Positions 35,964-44,179 of a stretch of 64,000 nucleotides of DNA are shown here, piece after piece. The stretch is from an uncultured Bacteroidota bacterium (GTDB lineage Bacteria; Bacteroidota; Bacteroidia; AKYH767-A; OLB10): assembly GCA_903881665.1 (NCBI GenBank), contig CAIRUC010000068.1:85255-149254 (forward strand). The letters are read 5' to 3'. Both the position numbers and the translations under genes were made by a program. The notes beneath the pieces were generated by a model. The model did no database searches. It saw nothing but the letters and a program-made list of their open reading frames with translations, and was not told the origin of the DNA. Position 1 is the stretch's first letter. Each line of letters starts with the position of its first letter.

Positions 35964-37181
35964 ATGGATCAAACGCATTATGATGTAATCGTTATTGGAG
36001 GGGGCATCGTAGGATTATCGACGGCATATAAGCTTAATTTACACCATCCGGAACTTAAAATTTTGGTTTTGGAGAAAGAGAATGCTGTTGCATTTCACCA
36101 AACAGGAAGAAATTCAGGGGTATTGCATTCCGGCATTTACTATAAACCGGGCAGTTACAAAGCCAAAAATTGTGTGGAAGGGCGTCGAGAAATCGTACAA
36201 TTTGCGAAAGAACATAATATTGGCCACGACATTTGCGGAAAGTTGATTGTAGCCACCCATGAATCAGAATTGGCACATATGCATAAAGTGTACAACCACG
36301 GATTACAAAACGGGGTTGAAGACATTGAATTGATTGGTCCCGAGCAAATCAAAGAAATTGAACCTTACTGTGCAGGTATTGAAGGGATTCGCGTAGGATG
36401 CACAGGAATTATCGATTTTGTGGGAGTTTGTAAAGTACTATCGGATTTGATTGAACAAAAGTTCAACGGAAGCAAGGTGCTATTAGAACATGAAGTGACA
36501 GCTTTTGAGAAATCCGATGGACATACAACCGTAGTAACGCCAAAAGAGAAATTCAAGACAAGATTTATCGTTAACTGCACAGGACTACAAACCGATCGTA
36601 TTGCGAAGAAAGACGGTATTAATCCTGATATGAAAATTGTAGGCTTTAGAGGTGACTACTACGAACTAACCGAAAAAGCGAAACATAAAGTAAAGAACTT
36701 GATCTATCCTGTACCGAATCCGCAGTTTCCGTTTTTGGGAGTACACTTTACGAGGATGATTAATCATCCGACCGAATGCGGACCAAATGCGGTATTTGTA
36801 TTTAAAAGAGAAGGATACGGCAAAACCGACTTCAGCTTAAACGATACGATGGATGCTTTAGCATACGGAGGAACATGGAAGTTATTCTTTAAGCACTGGC
36901 AATTCGGATTAGATGAATACAGAAGAGCTTTCAGCAAACGATTGTTTTTAGAAAGATTAAAGCGACTTGTTCCATCATTAGAGATGGACGATATAGAACC
37001 GGGGCGTGCGGGAGTTAGAGCGATGGCATTAAATTCATCGGGAGATATGATTGACGACTTTAAAATTGTACATAGCGACAATGCACTTCACGTTTTGAAT
37101 GCGCCATCACCTGCAGCAACAGCATGTTTAGCGATCGGGAAAGCAGTGAATGATATGGCGGAGGAATATTTTAAATTTTAA
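35964..37181 (+). CDS. lhgO: L-2-hydroxyglutarate oxidase
   Basis: LhgO is an FAD enzyme that oxidises L-2-hydroxyglutarate to 2-oxoglutarate at the membrane. The 405-residue protein opens with the nucleotide-binding motif VIVIGGGIVGLSTAYKL (residues 8-24). It keeps the family block ENAVAFHQTGRNSGVLHSGIYYKPGS and the second FAD-contacting region VNCTGLQTDRIAKK (about residues 208-221). The C-terminal ALHVLNAPSPAATACLAIG resembles the expected substrate-domain end. It stands alone, read from the near-leaderless promoter at 35952, convergent with msrA. Confidence 0.93.
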   Translation: MDQTHYDVIVIGGGIVGLSTAYKLNLHHPELKILVLEKENAVAFHQTGRNSGVLHSGIYYKPGSYKAKNCVEGRREIVQFAKEHNIGHDICGKLIVATHESELAHMHKVYNHGLQNGVEDIELIGPEQIKEIEPYCAGIEGIRVGCTGIIDFVGVCKVLSDLIEQKFNGSKVLLEHEVTAFEKSDGHTTVVTPKEKFKTRFIVNCTGLQTDRIAKKDGINPDMKIVGFRGDYYELTEKAKHKVKNLIYPVPNPQFPFLGVHFTRMINHPTECGPNAVFVFKREGYGKTDFSLNDTMDALAYGGTWKLFFKHWQFGLDEYRRAFSKRLFLERLKRLVPSLEMDDIEPGRAGVRAMALNSSGDMIDDFKIVHSDNALHVLNAPSPAATACLAIGKAVNDMAEEYFKF

Positions 37182-37360
37182 ACTTTGGCTGGCGACGATG
37201 GGGCTGGCGCATTGCTTGATTGGCCGCAAATTTTTATGGTTATTATGATTTGCACTGATGGTTGTCGCTGATGTCGCCTAATGGGCAAGCTGTCTTCGAC
37301 GATTTTGCCTAAAGGCAGGAACACGGATGAAAGGATTGAAGATTTAAAAGGATTTTTCAT
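37182..37360. repeat. Gap with a palindrome-ended intergenic repeat
   Basis: No gene is supported; a 60-codon minus frame here is a by-product of the repeat. The core at 37226-37253 starts with GCAAAT and ends with ATTTGC around TTTTATGGTTATTATG, and is followed by CACTGATGGTTGTCGCTGATG. A diverged copy lacking the right end is at 22118-22144 (GCAGATTTTTATGGTGGTTAG). GCCTAATGGGC and GCCTAAAGGC hairpin-like steps follow at 37275-37320. Confidence 0.55.
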
Positions 37361-37400
37361 CAGCCATTTAGAGAGCCTTTAATTAGTTATAGAAAAATTA

Positions 37401-37443
37401 AAATCCGGATACGATGTAAGTTGATTACAAAGTATCCGGATTT
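37401..37443. terminator. Bidirectional terminator between lhgO and msrA
   Basis: A perfect 12-bp stem (AAATCCGGATAC / GTATCCGGATTT) with a 19-nt loop lies between the convergent genes, with T-rich sequence on both sides. Confidence 0.8.
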
Positions 37444-37457
37444 ATTTTATTTAGGTG

Positions 37458-38108
37458 TTACTTCATTTTACTCTTGAAGACCTTTTGAAACTTCTCGATT
37501 TTCGGTTTAATTACAAGAGAGCAATACGGTTGATTTTCGTTTTCGTTATAATAGTTTTGGTGGTAGCCTTCTGCTTTATAGAATTTTGTGAGGGGAGAAA
37601 TTTCTGTCATCACAAGATTCGGGAAAGCACCTTCCTTGTTCAATTTATCTTTATACATCTGAGCGGTTAAATGTTGTTGCTCGCTATTATAAAACACAAC
37701 CGAACGATATTGCGTACCAATATCTGCTCCTTGACGATTTATCGTTGTAGGATCGTGAACTGTCCAGAAAACTTCCAGAAGTTCGTCAAAAGAAATCAAC
37801 TTCGGATCGAAAACTATTTGCACAACTTCTGCATGTCCGGTAGCACCTGAACATACTTGCTCGTAGGAAGGATTTTCACGCTGTCCGCCGCTATATCCCG
37901 AAGCAACCGAAACAACTCCCTTCAATTGCTGATAAACAGCTTCTACGCACCAAAAACAACCTCCACCGAAGGTGGCAGTGTCTAATCCATTCGTATCCAT
38001 TTTTAAATTTGATTTATGAGCAGAAGAAATTTCTTGTGGTGCTGCTTTAGGAGAGGTACACGACATCAGTAAAACAGAAAGCATGCTAAAGATAATTGAA
38101 TGTTTCAT
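37458..38108 (-). CDS. msrA: Peptide-methionine (S)-S-oxide reductase, lipoprotein form
   Basis: MsrA repairs methionine sulfoxide (S isomer) in proteins. The active site GGGCFWCVEAVYQ places the catalytic Cys at residue 51. Other family marks are VASGYSGGQRENPSYEQVCSG, GHAEVVQIVFDP, FWTVHDPT and GTQYRSVVFY. The N-terminus has a lipobox (SVLLMSC, Cys17), so unlike cytoplasmic MsrA this one should be anchored to a membrane in the periplasm. The recycling Cys residues that often follow the domain are not obvious in the tail, which ends KKFKSKMK-like. A -7 box TATATTTG lies at 38136-38143. Confidence 0.95.
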   Translation of the reverse strand: MKHSIIFSMLSVLLMSCTSPKAAPQEISSAHKSNLKMDTNGLDTATFGGGCFWCVEAVYQQLKGVVSVASGYSGGQRENPSYEQVCSGATGHAEVVQIVFDPKLISFDELLEVFWTVHDPTTINRQGADIGTQYRSVVFYNSEQQHLTAQMYKDKLNKEGAFPNLVMTEISPLTKFYKAEGYHQNYYNENENQPYCSLVIKPKIEKFQKVFKSKMK

Positions 38109-38135
38109 GTGGCTTTTAAATTGTTAGTCGCCGAA

Positions 38136-38143
38136 CAAATATA
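38136..38143 (-). promoter_or_regulatory. -7 box of msrA
   Basis: TATATTTG matches TAnnTTTG; the predicted leader is about 25 nt. No TTG at the ideal spacing. Confidence 0.5.
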
Positions 38144-38335
38144 TTACTTATAACGAATAAAAAGAAAAATTGTTTTGGGGAAAAAGACCTTAGCCTATAG
38201 GCAAACGGAAATAGACGAATTGTTAAAGGCTAAAATCAATTAACTATCGTCATATATCGAAAGTCAAATAATTATCCTTCTGTTGACCGAGCGTAATTTT
38301 CGGAATATCAAGAATAAAATTCCGAGCCCCAACTA

Positions 38336-39010
38336 CTATCTCGCTCCGGTGATGAATTCTTTCAAATAGAACGGTTCGAAGTAGGCCGTGTTTTCGAATT
38401 GTGCTGCTGCGAATGCGTTTAGTGCGGGAGCGATTAGTCCGAGGGCAGATTGCTTAAAGTCGGGGTTATAAGAAACGTTCTTTTTATCGGCAAGGACTTC
38501 TATCGCTTTTTTCGCGCCATCACCAAACATGATGATATCTGCATGATGATTCATGAAACTAATTTCGGTGAGCACCTCTGCTTTTACCTCTTCTAAAAAA
38601 TCGAGAGAAGAATTGAGAACGGCACCATACACTTCCATACGACGAGCATCGATCATTGGGAGCAACAAAGTTGAAGAAGGGGTTTCTGGAAATTGCAATA
38701 AGTAAGCCGACGACATGGCTTGCAATGTCTTTACAGCAATTAAGGGAATGTTCATTGCATAACAAATTCCTTTTGCAGTAGAAACACCAATACGAAGACC
38801 GGTATAACTTCCGGGACCTTTACTAACGGCTACGGCTAGGAGATCTTTAAAAGAAACAGCTGCTTCTTTCATCACCTCATCAATGAAAACGGAGAGGACA
38901 GAAGCATGAGAACGATCGGCAGCTGATTCGCGAAAAGCAATTACCTTTCCATCATTCGCGAGCACAACCGAACAAACATCGGTAGCGGTTTCAATGTGAA
39001 GAATCATCAA
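38336..39010 (-). CDS. tsaB: tRNA threonylcarbamoyladenosine synthesis protein TsaB
   Basis: TsaB is the bacterial partner of TsaD in making t6A at position 37 of ANN-decoding tRNAs. The 224-residue protein starts MILHIETATDVCSVVL (two adjacent ATG, at 39010 and 39007, are possible). It contains the ASKHE-fold pattern: DRSHASVLSVFIDEVM, VSKGPGSYTGLRIGVSTAKGI (the GPGSxTGLRIG motif, about residues 66-76) and a central MIDARRMEVYGAV. It follows the hlyD gene by 3 bp and so probably shares the tolC-hlyD mRNA, an unusual companion for a tRNA modification gene. Confidence 0.94.
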   Translation of the reverse strand: MMILHIETATDVCSVVLANDGKVIAFRESAADRSHASVLSVFIDEVMKEAAVSFKDLLAVAVSKGPGSYTGLRIGVSTAKGICYAMNIPLIAVKTLQAMSSAYLLQFPETPSSTLLLPMIDARRMEVYGAVLNSSLDFLEEVKAEVLTEISFMNHHADIIMFGDGAKKAIEVLADKKNVSYNPDFKQSALGLIAPALNAFAAAQFENTAYFEPFYLKEFITGAR

Positions 39011-39013
39011 TTA

Positions 39014-40369
39014 CTACTTAACCTTTTCGAATAATTCATCTTTCGAAACCACCTTTACTTTATCGCCATCTTTCAAGGTTTTAGAAACCGCATTAAAAGG
39101 AGAAGTAATAACTGCGTCACCCACTTTTAATCCTTCAAGAATTTGAATATTCATATTATCTTGAATTCCCACTTTAACCACTTCCAATTGAGCTATACCA
39201 TCTTTGATAATGAAAACACATTCATGCATCACTACTTCTTTAGTATCTTTTTTTGAAACCGATTTTCCTTGTAATTCTACTGTTTTTTTATTCGTCATTT
39301 TAGTGGTGTCGCGAGTAGTTACTGCTTGTATCGGCACTACTACAACGCTAAAGACTTTATTTGTTATAATATCAACCGTAGTAGACATTCCAGGGCGAAA
39401 CGGACTAAAATCATTTGGCTTGTCTTTTAACAAATCAGAATATGAATCACGAATAATTCGAGCCTTCACTGTAAAGTTGGTAACCTGATCTGTAGAAAGA
39501 GCGCCACTTACGGTGGCTGAATTTGCAACTTCAGTAACTACACCTTTAAATTTACGTCCTAGGTACGCGTCAATTTCAATTTCAGCAGTATCACCTCGAG
39601 CAACACGAACGATATCGCTTTCACTAACATCCACATTCACCTCCATTTCATTCAAGTTAGCGAGACGAAGAATTTCAGTTCCCTCCATCATGTTTGTTCC
39701 AACCACACGCTCCCCTTTCTCTTTACTCAACTTAGAAACAGTACCATCAACGGGAGCATAAATATTTGTTTTATTTAAATTTTCCTTCGACTCTTTCAAA
39801 CTAGCTTGTGAACTTTTAACGCTAAAAGAAGAAGAAGCGATTGCCATTTTTGCAGCATCTACTTCTGCCTTTGCCACTTCATACGCCGACTTCACCGCTT
39901 CAAATTCCTGAGGAGAAATAGCCTTATCATCAAACAACGCTTTGTTTCTATTATACATTAACTCAGCTTTCTTCAACTGCGATTCTGACTGAGCGAGACG
40001 CGATTTACTACTCGACAAATTAGCTTCGGAACCATTCACGGCAGCTTGCGCGCGATCTAGTGTCGACAAATAAATTTCTGGATTAATACGACATAACAAA
40101 GTGCCTTTCTTAACCACATCGCCTTCCTTTACAAAAAGATCAACAATTTCACCGGAAACATCAGCACTAATTTTAATCTCCACTTCAGGTTGAACTTTCC
40201 CGCTTGCAGAAACTGTTTCTGTAATATCTTTTAGCTCCACTTTATCGGTACTCACCTTCACCTCATCGCCACTACCTATCCAGCCTGCTTTTTTTACTAC
40301 TGCCAGAATAATGACGAGTACTACAATTGCAACGCCCACCTTTTTCCATACTGAAGAATTCTTAGCCAT
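39014..40369 (-). CDS. Periplasmic adaptor (HlyD/MacA-type membrane fusion protein)
   Basis: The 451-residue protein has one N-terminal anchor (KVGVAIVVLVIILAVVKKAGWI), a lipoyl-like domain (SGKVQPEVEIKISADVSGEIVDLFVKEGDVVKKGTLL, about residues 55-92), a long alpha-helical hairpin rich in Ala/Ser/Lys (about 100-200) and a beta-barrel domain. It fits MacA-like adaptors, which join an inner-membrane exporter to TolC. The tolC-like gene precedes it by 28 bp, but no exporter gene accompanies them; the nearest ABC exporter is at 44180-48471. An unusual Lys-rich insertion (about 370-400) occurs in the C-terminal domain. Confidence 0.9.
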   Translation of the reverse strand: MAKNSSVWKKVGVAIVVLVIILAVVKKAGWIGSGDEVKVSTDKVELKDITETVSASGKVQPEVEIKISADVSGEIVDLFVKEGDVVKKGTLLCRINPEIYLSTLDRAQAAVNGSEANLSSSKSRLAQSESQLKKAELMYNRNKALFDDKAISPQEFEAVKSAYEVAKAEVDAAKMAIASSSFSVKSSQASLKESKENLNKTNIYAPVDGTVSKLSKEKGERVVGTNMMEGTEILRLANLNEMEVNVDVSESDIVRVARGDTAEIEIDAYLGRKFKGVVTEVANSATVSGALSTDQVTNFTVKARIIRDSYSDLLKDKPNDFSPFRPGMSTTVDIITNKVFSVVVVPIQAVTTRDTTKMTNKKTVELQGKSVSKKDTKEVVMHECVFIIKDGIAQLEVVKVGIQDNMNIQILEGLKVGDAVITSPFNAVSKTLKDGDKVKVVSKDELFEKVK

Positions 40370-40397
40370 AATTGATATAATATTAATCGTTGTAAAA

Positions 40398-41831
40398 TTA
40401 GAAAGTTAGTGAATTGCCCACATAAAAATCGAGCACTTTAACGCGGAAAATATAATCGTACTTGGCTTGAAGATATTCAATTTTACCTTTAGTAAGATTA
40501 TTAGTAGCGGTAAGGAATTCGAGAGAGCTTGTTAATCCTGCGCTATAACGTTTTTCAGCATAATCATAAGCTTCTTTCAATGCAGTTACGCTTTTTTCAA
40601 GCGCATAATATTTTTTCTGCGAAGCGAATGCATCGGTATGCGCCTGTTGAATACTCTTATAAACGGTATTCTTTGTTTGTTGAGAAGAAATTTCGGCATT
40701 TAAACCGTTTAATCGAGCACGCGAAACATTATAACCTGTAGCGAAACCATTAAAGATTGGAATATTCAAACTTAATCCGAGAGCTTTTGTTAAATTATTA
40801 TCGATTTGATCACTCAACCCCGTGTTTTTATACTTCGTACTAAACGAAGGCGACAACACTTGCTCACCACTTTGAGTTACATAACCCGTAGGTGTTAATC
40901 CCAAAAAAACAGGAGATCCATCAAGTGATTTAGAAGTACTCGAATAACCTGAAGAAAGAGAGCCGAACATCGACAAACGAGGGAGGTACCCCCCTTGAGC
41001 GATACGAATTCCTATATTAGCGCTTTGCACTTTTAATTCGGCGCTTTTAATTTCGGGGAGTAGCGTTAACGCAATATTATAAATTTGTTCGGGTGTTTGC
41101 GCAAGGATTCCTGTTTGAGGAACATCAATTATAGGAGAAGCAACGTCAAAATTGGGGGTGCTATCTAGTTCCAATAACTGAACTAAAGAAAGTCGAGCGA
41201 TTGCCAACTGATTATCTGCTGTGATTTTATTTAATTCTTGATTTGCTAATTGAGACTCCGCATCTAATAAATTACCACGCGTCATTACGCCTGCATCTAC
41301 TAATTTTTTTGTCCGATCGCGCTGAAGAGCAGATTCATCAAAGCCATTAACCATTACCTTTTGTTGCTCTTTTGCGTATAACACCTGCAGATAAGCAGAA
41401 ACTACATTAAGGGCTATATCATTCTGAATTTTACGAAGATCAGATTGACCTGCAACGTAATTCAGCTGACTTTGCTTCAAGGTGTTTTGCAATTGAAAGC
41501 CATTAAACAAAGTAACATTCGTACTCAACGACATGTTTACCGACTTGATCTCTGAATTTGTAAACGTATAAGAGAATGGATCAACGGACCTTCCCCAGTT
41601 ATAATTACCGCTAGCAGAGCCATTCACTGTTGGAACGAAATTAAATTTATTCTCATTAACAGCTATTTTCGACGATTGCGTAGAAAGATATTGTTGCTTA
41701 ACGGTTAAGTTATGTTGTAAAGCATAATCAACGCACTGCTGCAGTGACCAAGAAGACTGAGCATTAACGATTGCAGGGAGCATTAAAATGCAAAGGCCAG
41801 CAACTTGAAAACGAATATTCGGTAAAACCAT
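40398..41831 (-). CDS. TolC-family outer-membrane efflux protein
   Basis: A signal peptide (FQVAGLCILMLPAIVNA) precedes SSWSLQQCVDYALQHNLTVKQ, the usual start of the first TolC helix repeat. Two repeats of long alpha-helical segments alternate with short beta segments (SANGNYNWGRSVDPFSYTF-like strands; LGLTPTGYVT). The 477-residue length is typical. TolC trimers form the outer-membrane exit duct for tripartite exporters. It opens a tolC-hlyD-tsaB unit from the box at 41856-41863. Confidence 0.93.
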   Translation of the reverse strand: MVLPNIRFQVAGLCILMLPAIVNAQSSWSLQQCVDYALQHNLTVKQQYLSTQSSKIAVNENKFNFVPTVNGSASGNYNWGRSVDPFSYTFTNSEIKSVNMSLSTNVTLFNGFQLQNTLKQSQLNYVAGQSDLRKIQNDIALNVVSAYLQVLYAKEQQKVMVNGFDESALQRDRTKKLVDAGVMTRGNLLDAESQLANQELNKITADNQLAIARLSLVQLLELDSTPNFDVASPIIDVPQTGILAQTPEQIYNIALTLLPEIKSAELKVQSANIGIRIAQGGYLPRLSMFGSLSSGYSSTSKSLDGSPVFLGLTPTGYVTQSGEQVLSPSFSTKYKNTGLSDQIDNNLTKALGLSLNIPIFNGFATGYNVSRARLNGLNAEISSQQTKNTVYKSIQQAHTDAFASQKKYYALEKSVTALKEAYDYAEKRYSAGLTSSLEFLTATNNLTKGKIEYLQAKYDYIFRVKVLDFYVGNSLTF

Positions 41832-41855
41832 AATTCGGGTAATTAGTTAAGTGGC

Positions 41856-41863
41856 CAAAGTTA
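41856..41863 (-). promoter_or_regulatory. -7 box of the tolC-hlyD-tsaB unit
   Basis: TAACTTTG matches TAnnTTTG; the predicted leader is about 22 nt. No TTG at the ideal spacing. Confidence 0.5.
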
Positions 41864-41947
41864 AGAAAGCGAACGGGATTTATCGTTTAAAATCGACCAA
41901 GTATTATAAACGTCGGATGAAAAGAAAAAAAGTGCAGGACAGAAAAA

Positions 41948-41977
41948 AACAGGAATAAGTAATGATTCATTCCTGTT
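41948..41977 (-). terminator. Terminator after the sigma / protease pair
   Basis: A 9-bp stem (AACAGGAAT / ATTCCTGTT) with a 12-nt loop is followed on the minus strand by seven T. It lies 27 bp past the stop at 42005. Confidence 0.85.
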
Positions 41978-42004
41978 CAACAATTTCTTGTAATGTCATA
42001 AAAC

Positions 42005-43117
42005 TTAATTATAAACCTTAACCATAAAAACGAAATCCTTCAATTTTTTTATTTGAGCAGGGCGATCGGCGCCTTTAAGATTTTTGCGCGAAGGGATTGT
42101 AATATTCGCAACTTCACGTTGTTTAAAAATATAATCACTAATCCATTTCGACTTTACAGCAAAAGAGGCTCCTTCAGCCGACGAGTTTTTACCACTGATA
42201 ATGCCTAAAAGATTACCTTGATTATCAAACAATGGTCCTCCAGAGTTTCCAGGGTTAACAGGAATACTGATTTGATAAGCAGTAGTATCGCCTTCATAAC
42301 CAGTATACGAACTAATAGAACCTTCATTATAAACTAGATCCTCGCGTGGGAAGCCCAGTGTAAATACCTTTTCACCAGGATCCGAAATTGACTTTTTAAA
42401 CGAATAAGGCATTTCTGTAAAACCTTTAAAATCGACATCATCGACTTTTAAAACAGCCAAATCGAGCGACTTATCGGTATACACCGTTTTAACCTGTACC
42501 TGACCTAACTTTTCATTACTAATATAAATTGAAGTGGCATCCTCCACTACATGGTAACTCGTTAAAACATAGCCATTAGAAGTAATCGCGAATCCAGTAC
42601 CCGTAAAACTTTGTGTTTGATCTTGTTCTTGATCTTTAGAAATAGAACTATTTTGATCTTGAAGTAACGCCTTTTGTTTGCGCTTGATGTTTTCAACTTC
42701 ACGACGTAATTCGCGATAGGCATTTTGATTTTTCACGGCACCACCACCAGCAAGATCGTAATAAAGAATTGTAGAACTAACAGCAATAATAGCTGCCACT
42801 GCTGCCACTGCTGCCACGCGGTAACGTTTCCACAACAAACGAACTTTAGAATCTGACTTTTCCACCACCTTTAGAGGTGATTTATAAACAAACTGTTCTG
42901 ATTCCATTTCATTATGAATAACCGCCAACTTCTTCTTAAGGTCAGTACGCTCAGCAAAAATCCTAAAAGAATCGGTAATTAGTCGATGATCATCAATAGC
43001 GTTAGCCATTTCAGGATCACTTTCGCGCCATTGATCAAAAATACGTAACTCTTCCGGGGTTAATTGCCCCTGACAATAGCGCTCTATTAATTCGTCAGTT
43101 TCTCTCTTGTTGGTCAT
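42005..43117 (-). CDS. Membrane protein joining an anti-sigma-like domain to a trypsin-like serine protease
   Basis: Numbered from the ATG at 43117 (370 residues). Residues 1-95 are polar and cytoplasmic by the positive-inside rule, with an anti-sigma/FecR-like opening (ELIERYCQGQLTPEEL, FDQWRESDPEM). One membrane segment follows at about 101-120 (VAAVAAVAAIIAVSSTILYY, preceded by KRYR). A Gln/Asp-rich linker leads to a periplasmic S1C/DegP-like protease with all three catalytic residues: VLTSYHVV (His189), DKSLDLAVL (Asp219) and NPGNSGGPL (Ser292). No PDZ domain follows. The gene overlaps the ECF sigma gene by 23 nt, so the two are made together. A sensor whose own protease is in the periplasm and whose tail can hold a sigma factor is an attractive inference. 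Confidence 0.85.
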   Translation of the reverse strand: MTNKRETDELIERYCQGQLTPEELRIFDQWRESDPEMANAIDDHRLITDSFRIFAERTDLKKKLAVIHNEMESEQFVYKSPLKVVEKSDSKVRLLWKRYRVAAVAAVAAIIAVSSTILYYDLAGGGAVKNQNAYRELRREVENIKRKQKALLQDQNSSISKDQEQDQTQSFTGTGFAITSNGYVLTSYHVVEDATSIYISNEKLGQVQVKTVYTDKSLDLAVLKVDDVDFKGFTEMPYSFKKSISDPGEKVFTLGFPREDLVYNEGSISSYTGYEGDTTAYQISIPVNPGNSGGPLFDNQGNLLGIISGKNSSAEGASFAVKSKWISDYIFKQREVANITIPSRKNLKGADRPAQIKKLKDFVFMVKVYN

Positions 43118-43688
43118 TGTTGTTTCCCGTTTTTTGATACACCTCAAAGAAAGTTTTCTTGAGCCGTTTCAGGCACTTATACTTTTGATTTTTCGCATTG
43201 TCAGAATTTGTGTAACCAAACTTCTCGGTGATATCATCCATACTCTGATTATTTAGATAGAAATCTTTCAGAATAGAACGACAAGGTTCTCCGAGGCCCT
43301 CCAATGCAACCTGCATGGCATGATACTGATCTTCTTTCTGTTCCATATCCTCCGATTCAACCTGGATAAACTCATCCGTATCGCTTAAATCATCGGTATA
43401 CCTCGATTTACGCTGCAATTGCTTAAGCCATAATCGGCGGCTAACAGAATAAATGAACGTTTTAATAGTGCAATTCAACTCAAAATCATCCTCCTGCAAT
43501 TTCTCGTAGAAGACGATGAGCGCCTCCTGATACACATCCTTTGCCTCTTGCAAGGAGCCGCCATTATTTAATACCAAATTCATTATCGTTTGATAATGCT
43601 GGCGGTAAACTAATTTGAGCGCCTTTTGGTCACCGCTTTGGAGCGATTGAAGCGTATCCGCTTCGGTGACAGGCAGTACCTGCTTCAT
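43095..43688 (-). CDS. ECF-type RNA polymerase sigma factor
   Basis: The 197-residue protein has a region 2 (VYRQHYQTIMNLVLNNGG, EAKDVYQEALIVFYEKL, CTIKTFIYSVSRRLWLKQL, about residues 28-95) and a region 4 helix-turn-helix (CRSILKDFYLNNQSMDDITEKFGYTNSDNAKNQKYKCLKRL split by turns, about 135-177). Region 1 and 3 are absent, as in ECF factors. An acidic loop (about 100-118) separates the two. It comes before, and overlaps, the anti-sigma-like protease gene, so the usual sigma/anti-sigma pairing is likely. Its promoter and targets cannot be read; a near-consensus TACCTTTT lies about 40 bp upstream. Confidence 0.92.
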   Translation of the reverse strand: MKQVLPVTEADTLQSLQSGDQKALKLVYRQHYQTIMNLVLNNGGSLQEAKDVYQEALIVFYEKLQEDDFELNCTIKTFIYSVSRRLWLKQLQRKSRYTDDLSDTDEFIQVESEDMEQKEDQYHAMQVALEGLGEPCRSILKDFYLNNQSMDDITEKFGYTNSDNAKNQKYKCLKRLKKTFFEVYQKTGNNNDQQERN

Positions 43689-43903
43689 GCTGTATAGTCC
43701 TTAATTCGGGATAATATAAAAGGTAACCCTTTACTTTGCAAAATTCATCATTTTAACGAGGCCAAAATAAAATTCTTTTAACTTTTAAAAATTGATTATC
43801 AATTAATTATAGTTTTCCCAAAGATTTATATCCTAAAATCGGGTTACCAAAATGCGATTCTTGTATTAAGTGTAAGTTTCTAACCAAAAACTCATCTCTT
43901 AAA

Positions 43904-44095
43904 ATGAAAAAATTCTTATCATTCCTTGCTGTTGCTACTTTCGTTGTAGCACTATCTTCTTGTGGATCTAAAACAGAAGCTCCTGCTGAAGGAACTGCTG
44001 ACACTACTGCTGTAGCTGCTACTGTTGATACAGCTGCTGTTGCTGCTACTGTTGATACAGCTGCTGTTACTGTTGATACAGCTGCTGCTCACTAA
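43904..44095 (+). CDS. Small repeat-containing lipoprotein
   Basis: The 63-residue protein has a lipoprotein signal (KFLSFLAVATFVVALSSC, Cys20) and a mature part of about 44 residues made only of Ala, Thr, Val, Asp, Glu and few others. The AATVDTAAV unit is repeated nearly three times and the end is AAAH. Nothing suggests an enzyme. It may be a small envelope protein; function unknown. It is read divergently from the ECF sigma gene and ends at a good terminator (44121-44148), which supports its being a true gene. Confidence 0.75.
   Translation: MKKFLSFLAVATFVVALSSCGSKTEAPAEGTADTTAVAATVDTAAVAATVDTAAVTVDTAAAH
44016..44090 (+). repeat. 30-bp tandem repeat inside the small lipoprotein gene
   Basis: GCTGCTACTGTTGATACAGC and its surroundings repeat twice at a 30-bp period, then once at a shorter period, with almost no base differences. 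This implies recent duplication; the period is a multiple of three so the frame is kept. Confidence 0.8.
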
Positions 44096-44120
44096 TTACA
44101 GCAAGTAAGTAAAAAATAAA

Positions 44121-44148
44121 AAAGGCTTCGTTTACGAGGCCTTTTTTT
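44121..44148 (+). terminator. Terminator of the small lipoprotein gene
   Basis: A 10-bp stem (AAAGGCTTCG / CGAGGCCTTT, one G-U pair) with a TTTA loop is followed by a T run. Confidence 0.88.
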
Positions 44149-44179
44149 ATTTTAATTAAATTCCCTTTAAAATTTTCGA

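Noticed and set aside
37178..37360. 60-codon frame between lhgO and msrA
   Set aside because: It lies on the intergenic repeat, has no start context and overlaps the lhgO end.
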